Source of the DNA: Flavobacterium tiangeerense
GTDB taxonomy: Bacteria; Bacteroidota; Bacteroidia; Flavobacteriales; Flavobacteriaceae
DNA length: 64,000 bases
Assembly: GCF_007830355.1 (NCBI RefSeq)
Contig: NZ_VLKO01000003.1
Span: 186,231-250,230 of the forward strand
Direction of reading: 5' to 3'
Position 1 is the stretch's first letter; each line of letters begins with the position of its first letter. Positions 1-9,599 of this stretch are shown in pieces. The notes under the pieces are model-generated. The model was not told the origin of the DNA and did not search any database. It was given only the letters and a program-made list of their open reading frames with translations. The translations under genes and the position numbers were made by a program.

Positions 1-388
1 CGTCTATGTAACCATTTTTGTCGTCATCTATACCGTTACCCGCTATTTCTTTGGCATTAGTCCAAAGTACTGATTTTAAATCTTCGTGTTCAATATCTAC
101 ACCCGAATCTACAATACCTACAATAACAGGCACGCCTTTTTTTCCTTTTAGCAATTCTGCGTAAGCTCTGTCAACGCTCATTCCAGGAATGGTATCTGTT
201 ACTATATCCAGGTGACTCCAACGTTTTAGATCATTTTCAGTAAGCGCCGCCTTCTTTTTAACATTTAAAGGTGCACTAATGGTAACTAAATTCGAAGTTG
301 AAGCACTTGAAACTTGCTTTGCTGCTCCACAACCTACCAATGCTAAAAAAGCAAAAGTAGAAATGTAAATGGGTTTAATGGTATTCAT
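1..388 (-). CDS. S8 (subtilisin-like) serine protease, lipoprotein; partial
   Basis: Reading frame open to the window edge, so only the first ~129 residues are seen. The N-terminus is a lipoprotein signal with lipobox LVGC (Cys20), so the enzyme should be membrane-anchored outside the cytoplasm. After a ~60-residue prosegment-like stretch comes GIVDSGVD (Asp94), the catalytic-Asp motif of subtilases, followed by an acidic NGIDDDKNGY stretch typical of Bacteroidota S8 proteases. The catalytic His and Ser lie beyond the window. The start is the ATG at 388, just upstream of the signal peptide. Family assignment is firm; the substrate is unknown. Confidence 0.85.
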   Translation of the reverse strand, partial: MNTIKPIYISTFAFLALVGCGAAKQVSSASTSNLVTISAPLNVKKKAALTENDLKRWSHLDIVTDTIPGMSVDRAYAELLKGKKGVPVIVGIVDSGVDIEHEDLKSVLWTNAKEIAGNGIDDDKNGYID

Positions 389-444
389 TGGTTTGTTTTT
401 ATTTATTTTTGAAATATTGGTCTAAAATAATTGATTTTGTTACA

Positions 445-452
445 CAAATATA
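445..452 (-). promoter_or_regulatory. Putative -7 box for the S8 protease gene
   Basis: On the minus strand this reads TATATTTG, matching the Bacteroidota -7 consensus TAnnTTTG, 57 bases before the start codon. The -33 position reads TTC rather than TTG, so the promoter is plausible but not strong. Confidence 0.4.
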
Positions 453-525
453 AGGATTAACACTATGTTAAGAAAATTTAAATAAAAATGTAGTTTTTAT
501 TTGATAAGATTCAAAAACAATAAAA

Positions 526-550
526 AAAGCTACCCTTGTAAGGTAGCTTT
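526..550 (-). terminator. Rho-independent terminator after the 573-2234 gene
   Basis: A perfect 9-bp stem (AAAGCTACC / GGTAGCTTT) with a 7-nt loop. Read on the minus strand it continues into a T-run, so it should end transcripts of the minus-strand gene that stops at 573. Confidence 0.8.
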
Positions 551-572
551 GATCTTGTATTTATTTGGTTTA

Positions 573-2234
573 TTAATTACCGCATAATGCTGTATAATCC
601 TCAAACATCTTGATGTAAGTTTCTTTATTTTCAAAATTGTATAGTCCATTATTGATGTTTTCAATCATTTTAGGACAATCTGAAAAATATTCTCTTAATT
701 CTTTTTTTCTACCAATTAAAACAGATGGACTGAAAAAATCATCTTGAATTCGTTTTTTCAAAACGTATGCATCTTGAGGGAAAAACTCATGAAATACAGA
801 TATTTTTTCTCCTTTTTTAATTTCTTCAAACAAAGAATATCTTTTTGTATTCACATCAGATGTAAGACCTACTCCTTTACCAGTTTGACCTCCAATATAA
901 AAATGACCTTCATTGTCTTTGATATTCGCTACTTTTTTCAAGTTAGTGCGTTCTGGTTTTTTCTGTCCTTCAATGTAAATTCTTACTGTACTTTTATCTG
1001 AACCAATACCATCAACTAAGGAACGCAGTCCTGAAACTTGCGACTCCGTTCGAAAATCTACTAGTTCCGGATAATCACTAACAATTCTAACTTTACCTTT
1101 GAAAACCTTACCGTCTACATCTAAAACTTCTCCGTCAAATTCAGCATATCTAAAAGCGGTTGCAGCTTTTTTGTACGATGCTAAAATTGGCTCTGCTTGC
1201 ATCGCCTCTAATGTGGTTGCTTTTTCAGTAGTTTTTTTGTACTCGTCAATATTAGCTGCCAGTCTTGTTAAAAACGGATGGTGCGTACGTATTCCTAAAA
1301 AGCTTTTTTCGTTTTCCTTTACTCCGTCTAAATATTTTGTAGCTTCTTCAACTTGACCTAAAAGCAAATAGGTTGTAGCCAAATTATAATGTGCACTAAA
1401 ACGAACTTTTTTCTGAATATCCTCGTCATTTTTATCTTCAAAAGCTAAAAACTCTTTCCAATACTTTTGAGCTTCACCAAATAAGCTTGGCCAATCCGCT
1501 CTATCTACATCAACTAAAGTAGGTAATACTTGAACTGATTGATTGAACTCATCTGGATTAAAGGTTGATTTTGATTTCTTTTTCTTTTCAATATCAAAAT
1601 AACGTAAACCCGAAACTTCAGGTCCATACAAGTAAAAACCTTCAAACTCTTGTAACATCGAATAGAAATTTGTAGTTAAAATTCGAGTCACTAAAGCTTC
1701 ATAACTATAGGTTGGATCAGTTACAAACATGTTAACTTTTGGCGTTGTATACCTCTTATAAATAACCTTGCCTGTTTTGTCCATGATTTCAAGGTTAGAC
1801 TCCATTCCTATATAATACGCAGGAGATTTTTGATAATACGACTGCACATAATCTTCGTCATTGATAGACTCAAATCTTGAAACTGTATATTTAATTTTAA
1901 ATTCTCCATCATTGGTTTTTTTCAAGCCTGAGATAAAGAAAATGTTATTTATTTTTTCACTTGAATATGGAATTTTTCTAAATGCAAAACTGTCTTCAAT
2001 ACCTGTTGATAAATCTAGTTTAATTTCATAGGTTTTGTAGTTCCCGTATTGTTTGTCAACTGGAGCCTCAGGACCTCTTAAATTCAAAGTATTTTTTCTT
2101 TCTTCATCTTGACCTGCTGGAGTTCCAGAGCCCTCCACTTTACTGATCATTTTACCTAGTGAAAACTGGCTGTAAGCATTACAACTTAGTATTGTAAAGG
2201 CACCTATTAATGCTAATTGTGTAATTTTTTTCAT
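573..2234 (-). CDS. Secreted protein of unknown function with a TPR-like segment
   Basis: 553 residues with an N-terminal signal peptide ending near AYSQ. A lipoprotein reading at SCNA is possible but the residue before Ser is a poor fit. Residues ~277-305 (FSAHYNLATTYLLLGQVEEA) look like one tetratricopeptide-type helix pair. The same pattern occurs in the gene just upstream (2241-3377), so the two are probably distant paralogues or partners. Only 6 bases separate this start from that stop, so they form one transcript. No enzyme motif was found. Extracytoplasmic location is inferred from the signal peptide; the function is not recognised. Confidence 0.7.
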   Translation of the reverse strand: MKKITQLALIGAFTILSCNAYSQFSLGKMISKVEGSGTPAGQDEERKNTLNLRGPEAPVDKQYGNYKTYEIKLDLSTGIEDSFAFRKIPYSSEKINNIFFISGLKKTNDGEFKIKYTVSRFESINDEDYVQSYYQKSPAYYIGMESNLEIMDKTGKVIYKRYTTPKVNMFVTDPTYSYEALVTRILTTNFYSMLQEFEGFYLYGPEVSGLRYFDIEKKKKSKSTFNPDEFNQSVQVLPTLVDVDRADWPSLFGEAQKYWKEFLAFEDKNDEDIQKKVRFSAHYNLATTYLLLGQVEEATKYLDGVKENEKSFLGIRTHHPFLTRLAANIDEYKKTTEKATTLEAMQAEPILASYKKAATAFRYAEFDGEVLDVDGKVFKGKVRIVSDYPELVDFRTESQVSGLRSLVDGIGSDKSTVRIYIEGQKKPERTNLKKVANIKDNEGHFYIGGQTGKGVGLTSDVNTKRYSLFEEIKKGEKISVFHEFFPQDAYVLKKRIQDDFFSPSVLIGRKKELREYFSDCPKMIENINNGLYNFENKETYIKMFEDYTALCGN

Positions 2235-2240
2235 TCGTGA

Positions 2241-3377
2241 TTAATTAAGAGTTGGGTTGTGTGTTGATCTTGTATTTGCAATTTTAAAATCTTCTATTAA
2301 TTTATTGGCGCGGTTAATTAATTCTTTACCATCTGACTTGTCATAGTCATTTAAAATTAACTTCTCTGCCTCAACGATAGTCTTTTCTGGTTCGTCTGTT
2401 AATAAATAAATCACGGCTAAATTATAATATGCGGAGTATCTCATTTTACGGGCTGGTTTACTATCATCAGCATATTTTGTTTTTAAAGAATCAAAATAAT
2501 TTATTAAAGGTTGCATGCTGCTTTTTAAATCCTCAATTGGTTGATCCGCTTTCATATTTTTAAATAATTCTCTAACAGCTTGAATAGCTTCTATTTGAGT
2601 AGAGCCCTCTTCATTTTTAGCGTCTAAAATCCACAAAATTTGATTTGTGCTAATTGGTTTAAAGCCATAGGAATAGTTTACACTTGTGTTAAATCTGTTC
2701 ACGGTACCGTCTACATAACCTCTCAAGGTATTGTCGTGAACCCCATTTCTATTAAGATTAAAAGATTTCATAGCCGATGCAGCGTCCTGAAATTCAGCTG
2801 ATTTAACTTCTATGTCGTCGTTAAAATTCCAATTAAATCCTCCATTATCAGAGACTGTGTCTTTTTTTACCACTGCGTTTTTCAAAAATCTGTTCGTAGA
2901 TGCAGCTGCTTGCTTCGCCTTTTCTTCTTCAATTTGTTTTGCTGTTAAAGGAATTGGTGTGCGGGGTCCTGCTATTTTTGCATATCCTCTTCCTGAGTAT
3001 TTTGCTAATACGTAATGATACTCTCTACGACTTGTTACTCTGCCTTCTTTATCCTTATTCTCTTCAACGCGCACCTGAGATGTAACGCTCTTTTCTACAA
3101 AATCTTCAATATGTAAGGCGATTTTTACTGTTGCTCCTTCGTCAACTTTTTTCCAGCCATAAATATTAATTCTCTCATTTAATGAAGTTGGGTTTGTATA
3201 CGTTTGTATTTTTCCGCCTAATTTAACTTCTGAAGCATAGGTTCTTTTTTCAAAAGGCACAGGCTCTTTTGGAAGTGCTTGATAACTAACATCAAAGTAA
3301 AAACGATCTAAGTCTACCTTTTGGGCTGAAATAGTAACAGAAATTAAAAACAACAAAAAAATTAAAGTTTTTTTCAT
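2241..3377 (-). CDS. Secreted protein of unknown function with a TPR-like segment
   Basis: 378 residues from the ATG at 3377; a more upstream in-frame start exists, but this ATG places a clean signal peptide (MKKTLIFLL...ISAQ) at the N-terminus. Residues ~311-343 (YSAYYNLAVIYLLTDEPEKT) form a TPR-like helix pair closely resembling one in the downstream gene. The middle contains an Ala/Lys-rich linker (~150-165). First gene of a two-gene operon with the 573-2234 gene. The family is not recognised; a periplasmic or outer-membrane role is inferred only from the signal peptide. Confidence 0.7.
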   Translation of the reverse strand: MKKTLIFLLFLISVTISAQKVDLDRFYFDVSYQALPKEPVPFEKRTYASEVKLGGKIQTYTNPTSLNERINIYGWKKVDEGATVKIALHIEDFVEKSVTSQVRVEENKDKEGRVTSRREYHYVLAKYSGRGYAKIAGPRTPIPLTAKQIEEEKAKQAAASTNRFLKNAVVKKDTVSDNGGFNWNFNDDIEVKSAEFQDAASAMKSFNLNRNGVHDNTLRGYVDGTVNRFNTSVNYSYGFKPISTNQILWILDAKNEEGSTQIEAIQAVRELFKNMKADQPIEDLKSSMQPLINYFDSLKTKYADDSKPARKMRYSAYYNLAVIYLLTDEPEKTIVEAEKLILNDYDKSDGKELINRANKLIEDFKIANTRSTHNPTLN

Positions 3378-3588
3378 AGGTGTATTTTTATAAATTTGTG
3401 ACAAACCTATTTATTATATTCAAGAAAAACAATTTATTCTCTTACTAAAATTCAAATAATTCTTCATTTAAAAATTGCACAAACTCTCTAATCAGCTTTA
3501 CCTTATATATCATATTAACATAAGGGATTAGTCAAAAAAAATCCCCAATTACATAGTAAAAAGGGACTTGTTTTTAATAGGTTGGTAT

Positions 3589-4446
3589 CTAAAATAGTTC
3601 TTCGGTAGTAAATACATCTTGTAATCGTATACCTTTTTCTGTATTTTGCACGGTAATGATTTGGTTGTGTGCATCGTGTTCTAAAAATAAATAATGGTTT
3701 TGTTCTACTGCAGCGTGCAAAAATTTAGTTTTTTCTGGCATAGTTAGCAAAGGTCGTGTATCATAGCCCATTACATACGGTATCGGAATGTGTCCGGCTG
3801 TGGCCAATAAATCAGCGCAAAAAACGATGGTTTTACCTTTATATTGAATGTGCGGAATCATTTGCTTTTCTGTATGGCCATCCACAAAAAAGATTCCAAA
3901 TCCTAATTCAGATTTTTCAAGAAAATCTCCTTCGGGCCTTTGTATAAAATGCAGTTGACCACTTTCTTGCATGGGCAAAATATTTTCAGACAAGAACGAA
4001 GCTTTCTCTCTTGGGTTGGGTTTTGTAGCCCATTCCCAGTGATTTTCGTTGGTCCAAAACTTTGCGTTTTTAAAGGCTGGTTCGTAACCCGTTTTGTCTT
4101 TATTCCATTGTACACTTCCACCACAGTGGTCAAAATGCAAATGCGTCATAAACACATCCGTAATATCGTCGCGGTGAAAACCGTATTTTGCCAAAGATTT
4201 ATCTAAAGAATGGGAACCCCATAAAGAATAGTATCCGAAAAATTTATCAGATTGTTTGTTTCCCATTCCGGTGTCTATCAAAATCAAGCGGTTTCCCTCT
4301 TCAATTAATAAGCAACGTGCTGCTATGTCAATGAGGTTATTGGCATCAGCTGGATTGGTTTTATTCCAAATGGTTTTGGGCACCACGCCAAACATAGCGC
4401 CACCATCTAACTTAAAATTACCCGTTTCTATTGGATATAGTTTCAT
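3589..4446 (-). CDS. MBL-fold metallo-hydrolase
   Basis: 285 residues. The metal-binding signature HLHFDH (His102, His104, Asp106, His107) followed by CGG defines the metallo-beta-lactamase fold, with an upstream IDTG and a later CADLLATAGH that supplies further ligands. The arrangement resembles lactonase/AttM-type hydrolases, which open lactone rings or act on related esters, but the substrate cannot be read from sequence. There is no signal peptide, so it is cytoplasmic. It stands alone, with ~210 bases to the next gene on one side and ~130 on the other. Confidence 0.85.
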   Translation of the reverse strand: MKLYPIETGNFKLDGGAMFGVVPKTIWNKTNPADANNLIDIAARCLLIEEGNRLILIDTGMGNKQSDKFFGYYSLWGSHSLDKSLAKYGFHRDDITDVFMTHLHFDHCGGSVQWNKDKTGYEPAFKNAKFWTNENHWEWATKPNPREKASFLSENILPMQESGQLHFIQRPEGDFLEKSELGFGIFFVDGHTEKQMIPHIQYKGKTIVFCADLLATAGHIPIPYVMGYDTRPLLTMPEKTKFLHAAVEQNHYLFLEHDAHNQIITVQNTEKGIRLQDVFTTEELF

Positions 4447-4515
4447 AATGTATCAAAATTGTTGGCTCTAAAATTAAGCATATTTATTGATACCGTACTA
4501 AAAGTGTGTAGAAAC

Positions 4516-4568
4516 AAATTGCACCCAAACCAATACACAACTGAGGTGTAATGGTTTAAGTGCAATTT
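4516..4568 (-). terminator. Long hairpin downstream of the M48 protease gene
   Basis: Nested inverted repeats: AAATTGCAC/GTGCAATTT outside, AAACCA/TGGTTT next, and TACAC/GTGTA around a 7-nt loop. It lies 10 bases past the stop at 4578. No clear T-run follows, so it may act as a terminator or a 3' stabilising structure. Confidence 0.55.
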
Positions 4569-4577
4569 GATTTTATA

Positions 4578-5648
4578 TTATTTTTTTAATTGTTGAAACA
4601 ACTGTTGCAGATTTCTATTTGCTTCAACTTGGTGCGGAGTTGATTTAACCAATTGTCTAGTGGTTGCAATGCGCTGCTGTGTGACAGGATGCGAACTCAA
4701 AAACTCCGGGATAATGGCATCGCCTTCGTCTTGTAATCTTTTAAACAAGTTCAACATTCCGTTTGGGTTGACCTTATTTTTAATCACAATAGCAAAACCT
4801 TCTCGATCAGCCTCTTGTTCAAACTCACGCGAAAAGGATAGCGACTGAAAACTATTAACGTTATCACCAATTGTGGCCATAATTCCGTTTGCATCCCCTA
4901 AAATTGCCGAGATAAATAAATAACCAGACAAGTTGCGGCATAACATTTTCATAGAATGCCTGTGATTAACGTGGGCTGCCTCGTGGCCTAAAAGTGCGAC
5001 CAACTCATCATAGTTTTTCATCTTGTTGACAATACCGGAATAAACCACAATGGTACCATCTGGTAAAGCAAAAGCGTTCACTACATCCTCTTCTACAAAA
5101 ATAAATTTCAAGTTTTTTTTGTTGTTCAATTGTAGCTCTTTTGCGAAAGCATTCAAAGCTTTGGTCTTCTTAGATTCGACCTCCGAAAACAATAAATGGT
5201 CACTGATAAAGGTGCCACTTAAAGTATTATCATAACTTTCGGGAATAAGGACTACTGATCTTTCACCAACCCAAGGTATGGCATACAAATAAGTCAGTCC
5301 GATTAAGGCAAAAATAACTAACGCCAAAACGAGATGCATCTTGAAACCAGAAGCAAGCAATTTTTCATACCAATTGATATGGTTGTTCTCTTTCCTGAAT
5401 TTCTGAATGGCCGCTGCAAATGTAGCATCGGTTATTTTAAGGATTTCAATACCATCAGTACTTTGTTTTTGCAACTGCAAAGAGTTTCCAAAATTTTCAA
5501 AACTAACAGCTGAAATCAACCACCGCTCATGATGACCCGTTTCGGTTTCAAAAAGAAGCATACCTTTTTGTGTATCCAAAAACAGTGAACAAGGCTGCGG
5601 AACAGCTGATTTACCATCAAAAAAAATTCCTACGGACTGATTACTCAT
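4578..5648 (-). CDS. M48-family zinc metallopeptidase, membrane-anchored
   Basis: 356 residues. The N-terminal ~95 residues are a cytoplasmic-looking domain, followed by one transmembrane helix at ~103-123 and a protease domain carrying HEAAH (zinc ligands His222 and His226, catalytic Glu223) and the downstream glutamate ligand in EQEAD (~277-281). M48 enzymes of this type (HtpX/BepA-like) degrade misfolded envelope or membrane proteins. It starts 3 bases after the stop of the upstream YjgN/DUF898 gene, so the two are co-transcribed. This pairing recurs in many bacteria and suggests the membrane protein and protease work together. Confidence 0.85.
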   Translation of the reverse strand: MSNQSVGIFFDGKSAVPQPCSLFLDTQKGMLLFETETGHHERWLISAVSFENFGNSLQLQKQSTDGIEILKITDATFAAAIQKFRKENNHINWYEKLLASGFKMHLVLALVIFALIGLTYLYAIPWVGERSVVLIPESYDNTLSGTFISDHLLFSEVESKKTKALNAFAKELQLNNKKNLKFIFVEEDVVNAFALPDGTIVVYSGIVNKMKNYDELVALLGHEAAHVNHRHSMKMLCRNLSGYLFISAILGDANGIMATIGDNVNSFQSLSFSREFEQEADREGFAIVIKNKVNPNGMLNLFKRLQDEGDAIIPEFLSSHPVTQQRIATTRQLVKSTPHQVEANRNLQQLFQQLKK

Positions 5649-5651
5649 ACT

Positions 5652-6611
5652 TTATACTATAAAATCTATGTCTAAAAAGTCGCTAATATCGTCACCTGTT
5701 GCGTCTTTAAAATTCTCTTCGGTTTGTTGCAAAGTGTTTAAATCGATCGTGCCATCTAATTCAATATGATCAAATATAAACTTCATAGTTCTCGTAACAA
5801 CCCAAGCATACCCAAGACCAAGCGTAAAAATAATCATTAACAAATTAATAATTATAAGGCCTATAAAATCGGCTCCCGTAGCTGTTGATGTAAATTCAAT
5901 TCTTTTATCGTCTTTATGCAGTGATAAATTATTAACATAGTACTCAAAAATATCTTTTTGCCACCAAAAAGAGTAAATCCCAAGTGTAAACAAAGTCAAG
6001 AAATATCCTTTTATGTTCATCAGTAGATAATCTCCACCATCACCATCGTAATTCATTTCGGCATCACCAAAGCGAATGTTGCTCAAAACATAACTACGTA
6101 AGTTCATTTGAAACCAAGAACCATAAATACCAAGCGTTATTACAGTATAAAAAATCCATTTAAAAAAAAGTTTGACAAACTCTTTTTTATCACCACGATA
6201 CCCAAAACGGATTCCTCTCCAAGTGGTACGCGACATTCTGTAACGGTAAGATCCGTGAATGGCTAAAGGTAAAACGGCAAAGATTCCCAAATAAAAGAAC
6301 AACAGCCCTAAGAAAGGCATTTCTAAATAAACAAAAATTCCCATTACCGCCGCTAAACAAATAAACAAAACTATAGCTTTAAGAAAGCCTTTAAACATCT
6401 CTTTACCCGTACCATGAAAAGCAAAAGCATCATCATTTAAAGTTGTTTGCCCAAACATAAATTGGAGCGTTTTGGCTTTCGCCCAAGGATAATAAATTCC
6501 TAATGTAACAATTGTTAAAAGCCAATTGACGATTACGATTCCAAAAAAAGTTTCGCCTTTTCCTTTAAAATCTAATTTGTACTGCATCTTTTCTGGTAAA
6601 ATTTCTTCCAT
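5652..6611 (-). CDS. YjgN/DUF898 family inner-membrane protein
   Basis: 319 residues with about six or more hydrophobic segments. It shows the repeated family pattern of a TLGIYxPW-type turn (TLGIYYPWAKAK near residue 35, TLGIYGSWF and TLGIYSFWW later) that identifies DUF898/YjgN proteins. The function is not established. It precedes and is coupled to the M48 metallopeptidase gene. A second possible start at residue 9 exists; the upstream ATG was kept because nothing rules it out. Confidence 0.85.
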   Translation of the reverse strand: MEEILPEKMQYKLDFKGKGETFFGIVIVNWLLTIVTLGIYYPWAKAKTLQFMFGQTTLNDDAFAFHGTGKEMFKGFLKAIVLFICLAAVMGIFVYLEMPFLGLLFFYLGIFAVLPLAIHGSYRYRMSRTTWRGIRFGYRGDKKEFVKLFFKWIFYTVITLGIYGSWFQMNLRSYVLSNIRFGDAEMNYDGDGGDYLLMNIKGYFLTLFTLGIYSFWWQKDIFEYYVNNLSLHKDDKRIEFTSTATGADFIGLIIINLLMIIFTLGLGYAWVVTRTMKFIFDHIELDGTIDLNTLQQTEENFKDATGDDISDFLDIDFIV

Positions 6612-6749
6612 AATAAGTTTGTTTTAATTATTTGTAAGTTATAAGGGACTAAAAGTAATTTAATTTTTTGAAAAACAACTAATAAGTATTTTCTATTTTA
6701 AGATTAGTTATAAAAATGTTATTGATTATGGAAAAAGTATTTTATATAG

Positions 6750-6757
6750 TATCTTTG
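6750..6757 (+). promoter_or_regulatory. Putative -7 box of the SUF operon promoter
   Basis: TATCTTTG matches TAnnTTTG. It lies 114 bases before the iscA-type start, giving a leader of about 100 nt. No well-spaced TTG is seen at -33. It is the best promoter candidate in the 236-bp divergent spacer. Confidence 0.45.
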
Positions 6758-6871
6758 CGGTTAATTTAGACAAAATCAAGATAGCACAATTGACTTAAAA
6801 TTTAAAGCTCTGATAACAAAGATGCTAGGTAGATTTTAACAATCAATATGTTATTGCAAAACAACATAAAC

Positions 6872-7201
6872 ATGATAAAAGTTTCTGATACTGCCAAAAA
6901 GAAAATTATCGACTTGATGAAAGACGATGGTTTTGACGCCGCTACAGATTATGTGCGGGTTGGTGTTAAAAGCGGAGGTTGTTCCGGTTTATCTTATGAT
7001 TTGAAATTCGATAACAACAAAGGCGAAGACGATAAAATATTCATAGACAACGACATTACAATAGCTGTTGAAAAAAAATCATTTCTCTATTTAGCAGGAA
7101 CCGTTTTAGAATTTTCTGGTGGATTAAACGGGAAAGGATTTGTATTTAACAATCCAAATGCAACCAGAACATGTGGTTGCGGGGAATCATTCTCTCTATA
7201 G
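6872..7201 (+). CDS. sufA: HesB/IscA/SufA-type iron-sulfur carrier
   Basis: 109 residues from the ATG at 6872, the usual family length; an in-frame ATG at 6848 would add eight non-conserved residues. The three conserved cysteines are present: Cys37 in GGCSGLSY and Cys101/Cys103 in TCGCGESF. These bind an Fe-S cluster or iron for delivery to apo-proteins. It is the first gene of the SUF locus, 82 bases before sufB. The choice between the names sufA and iscA is by context only. Confidence 0.93.
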   Translation: MIKVSDTAKKKIIDLMKDDGFDAATDYVRVGVKSGGCSGLSYDLKFDNNKGEDDKIFIDNDITIAVEKKSFLYLAGTVLEFSGGLNGKGFVFNNPNATRTCGCGESFSL

Positions 7202-7202
7202 T

Positions 7203-7275
7203 CATAATGTCAAATGTCATAAAGCCGAAAGACTTACAATGACTTTAAAACTTTAGACTTTAAAAACTTTAAGAC
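7203..7275. repeat. Degenerate inverted repeat of GACTTTA-type units
   Basis: The spacer between the iscA-type gene and sufB has AGTC-rich units on its left side and complementary GACTTTA units on its right. Similar spacers occur at 9556-9597, 10037-10076, 15572-15644 and 49624-49698. Confidence 0.5.
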
Positions 7276-7283
7276 AAAAAAAT

Positions 7284-8732
7284 ATGTCAAAATACACAGA
7301 AGACGACTTAAAAATCGAACTCGAAAATAAAGAATACGAATACGGATTTTACACCGAGCTGGAAGCCGAAACTTTTCCTATTGGTTTAAACGAAGACATC
7401 GTTCGTGCCATTTCTCAAAAAAAGGAAGAACCACAATGGATGACAGATTGGCGTCTTGAGGCTTTTCGTGCTTGGGAGCAAATGGTAGAACCAGAATGGG
7501 CTAACGTACATTATGTAAAACCTGATTTCCAAGCTATATCCTATTATTCAGCACCAAAAGCAGTAGATCCTAATAAAACATTAGATGATGTAGATCTGGA
7601 ACTTTTAGAAATGTACAAAAAGTTAGGCATCTCTGTGGATGAGCAAAAAATGATGAATAATGTAGCTATGGATATTGTGGTTGACTCGGTATCGGTAGCT
7701 ACAACATTCAAGAAAACATTAGGCGAAAAAGGAATCATTTTTATGAGTATTTCTGAAGCCATTAAAGAGCATCCAGAATTAGTACGTAAATATTTAGGAA
7801 CTGTAGTGCCGCAGAAAGACAACTTCTATGCTGCCTTGAACTCGGCTGTTTTCTCTGATGGATCTTTCTGTTATATCCCAAAAGGGGTGCGTTGCCCAAT
7901 GGAACTTTCTACTTATTTCCGTATCAATCAAGCCGGTACAGGACAATTTGAAAGAACTCTATTAGTAGCTGACGCAGGAAGTTATGTTTCTTACCTTGAA
8001 GGATGTACGGCACCAAGTCGAGATGAAAATCAATTACATGCTGCAGTTGTAGAGTTAATTGCTCTTGACGATGCCGAAATAAAATATTCAACCGTACAAA
8101 ACTGGTATCCTGGAAACAAAGAAGGTAAAGGTGGTGTTTATAACTTTGTGACCAAAAGAGGAATTTGCGAGAAAAATGCAAAAATTTCTTGGACACAAGT
8201 AGAAACAGGATCAGCAGTAACTTGGAAATATCCATCGGTAGTTTTAAAAGGGGATAATTCAACTGGTGAATTTTATTCTATTGCGGTAACTAATAATTAC
8301 CAACAAGCAGATACAGGGACCAAAATGATCCATTTAGGTAAAAACACTAAATCGACTATTATTTCCAAAGGAATTTCGGCTGGTAAATCACAAAACAGTT
8401 ACCGTGGTTTAGTGCAAATTAGTGCTAATGCGGATAATGCTAGGAATTTTTCGCAATGTGATTCCTTATTAATGGGGAATAATTGTGGAGCACATACGTT
8501 TCCGTACATCGAAAGTAAAAATCCATCGGCAAAAATAGAACACGAGGCTACGACTAGTAAAATTGGCGAAGACCAAGTTTTCTATTGCAATCAACGAGGT
8601 ATTCCAACTGAAAAAGCAATTGCATTAATTGTAAACGGTTTCAGTAAAGATGTATTGAATAAGCTACCAATGGAATTTGCTGTAGAAGCACAAAAATTAT
8701 TGGAAATTTCTCTTGAAGGGTCGGTGGGATAA
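7284..8732 (+). CDS. sufB: Fe-S cluster assembly scaffold SufB
   Basis: 482 residues, the usual length for SufB. With SufC and SufD it forms the SufBC2D complex on which Fe-S clusters are built in the cytoplasm. Recognisable stretches include the beta-helix core with [11 protein letters not shown] and the C-terminal motif with [15 protein letters not shown]. Cysteines in [17 protein letters not shown] fall in the region that accepts sulfur. Followed at 64 bases by sufC. Confidence 0.97.
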   Translation: MSKYTEDDLKIELENKEYEYGFYTELEAETFPIGLNEDIVRAISQKKEEPQWMTDWRLEAFRAWEQMVEPEWANVHYVKPDFQAISYYSAPKAVDPNKTLDDVDLELLEMYKKLGISVDEQKMMNNVAMDIVVDSVSVATTFKKTLGEKGIIFMSISEAIKEHPELVRKYLGTVVPQKDNFYAALNSAVFSDGSFCYIPKGVRCPMELSTYFRINQAGTGQFERTLLVADAGSYVSYLEGCTAPSRDENQLHAAVVELIALDDAEIKYSTVQNWYPGNKEGKGGVYNFVTKRGICEKNAKISWTQVETGSAVTWKYPSVVLKGDNSTGEFYSIAVTNNYQQADTGTKMIHLGKNTKSTIISKGISAGKSQNSYRGLVQISANADNARNFSQCDSLLMGNNCGAHTFPYIESKNPSAKIEHEATTSKIGEDQVFYCNQRGIPTEKAIALIVNGFSKDVLNKLPMEFAVEAQKLLEISLEGSVG

Positions 8733-8796
8733 AAATTAGACAACCGATAGAAAACTAAATGAATCTTAATACCTTAATGGTTTAAAATAAAATCTA

Positions 8797-9549
8797 ATGT
8801 TAAGCATAAAAAATTTACACGCCTCAATAGGTGACAAAGAAATATTAAAAGGGATTAACCTTGAAGTAAAAGCGGGAGAAATTCACGCGATAATGGGACC
8901 AAACGGTGCTGGAAAAAGTACCCTTTCGGCGATTATTGCAGGAAATGAAAACTATGAAGTGACTCAAGGAGAAATCTTTTTGGATAACGAAGACATTTCA
9001 GAATTGGCTCCAGAGGAAAGAGCGCACAAAGGTGTTTTTCTTTCGTTTCAATATCCTGTTGAAATTCCTGGAGTTTCAGTAACTAACTTCATGAGAACAG
9101 CTATCAACGAAACACGTAAAGCAAACGGTCAGGAAGAAATGCCTGCCAACGAAATGCTAAAAGTGATTCGTGAAAAATCAGAATTACTAGAAATAGACCG
9201 AAAGTTTTTGTCACGTTCTTTAAACGAAGGTTTTTCGGGTGGAGAGAAAAAGCGTAATGAAATTTTTCAAATGGCTATGCTAGAACCAAAATTAGCTATT
9301 CTTGATGAAACCGATTCTGGACTAGATATCGATGCTTTGAGAATTGTTGCCAATGGTGTTAACAAACTAAAAAGCGATAAAAATGCTATCGTAGTGATCA
9401 CACACTACCAAAGATTACTTGATTATATCGTTCCTGATTTTGTTCACGTTTTGTACAACGGAAAAATTGTAAAATCTGGCGGTAAAGAATTGGCGCACGA
9501 GCTAGAAGAAAAAGGATACGACTGGATTAAACAAGAACAAGAAGCTTAA
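8797..9549 (+). CDS. sufC: SufC ATPase of the SufBCD complex
   Basis: 250 residues, ABC-type ATPase. Walker A is GPNGAGKST (34-42), the signature is FSGGEKKR, and Walker B is LAILDETDSGLD, the wording typical of SufC. ATP hydrolysis drives the SufBCD conformational change that exposes the assembly site. It is soluble, with no membrane segment. In this genome an unrelated gene separates it from its partner sufD. Confidence 0.97.
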   Translation: MLSIKNLHASIGDKEILKGINLEVKAGEIHAIMGPNGAGKSTLSAIIAGNENYEVTQGEIFLDNEDISELAPEERAHKGVFLSFQYPVEIPGVSVTNFMRTAINETRKANGQEEMPANEMLKVIREKSELLEIDRKFLSRSLNEGFSGGEKKRNEIFQMAMLEPKLAILDETDSGLDIDALRIVANGVNKLKSDKNAIVVITHYQRLLDYIVPDFVHVLYNGKIVKSGGKELAHELEEKGYDWIKQEQEA

Positions 9550-9555
9550 AATTAA

Positions 9556-9597
9556 ATAGTCTAAAGTCAAAGGTCTTATAAAGTCAAAAGAAAAAAG
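9556..9597. repeat. GACTTTA-type spacer repeat left of the inserted gene
   Basis: A short run of AGTC/AAAGTC units between sufC and the four-helix-bundle gene. A related run lies on the other side of that gene at 10037-10076, so the insertion is bracketed by related sequence. Confidence 0.4.
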
Positions 9598-9599
9598 TA

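Noticed and set aside
3523..3545. GGGATT/AATCCC hairpin as terminator of the MBL-fold gene
   Set aside because: Only a 6-bp stem with the A/T-run inside the loop; too weak to call.
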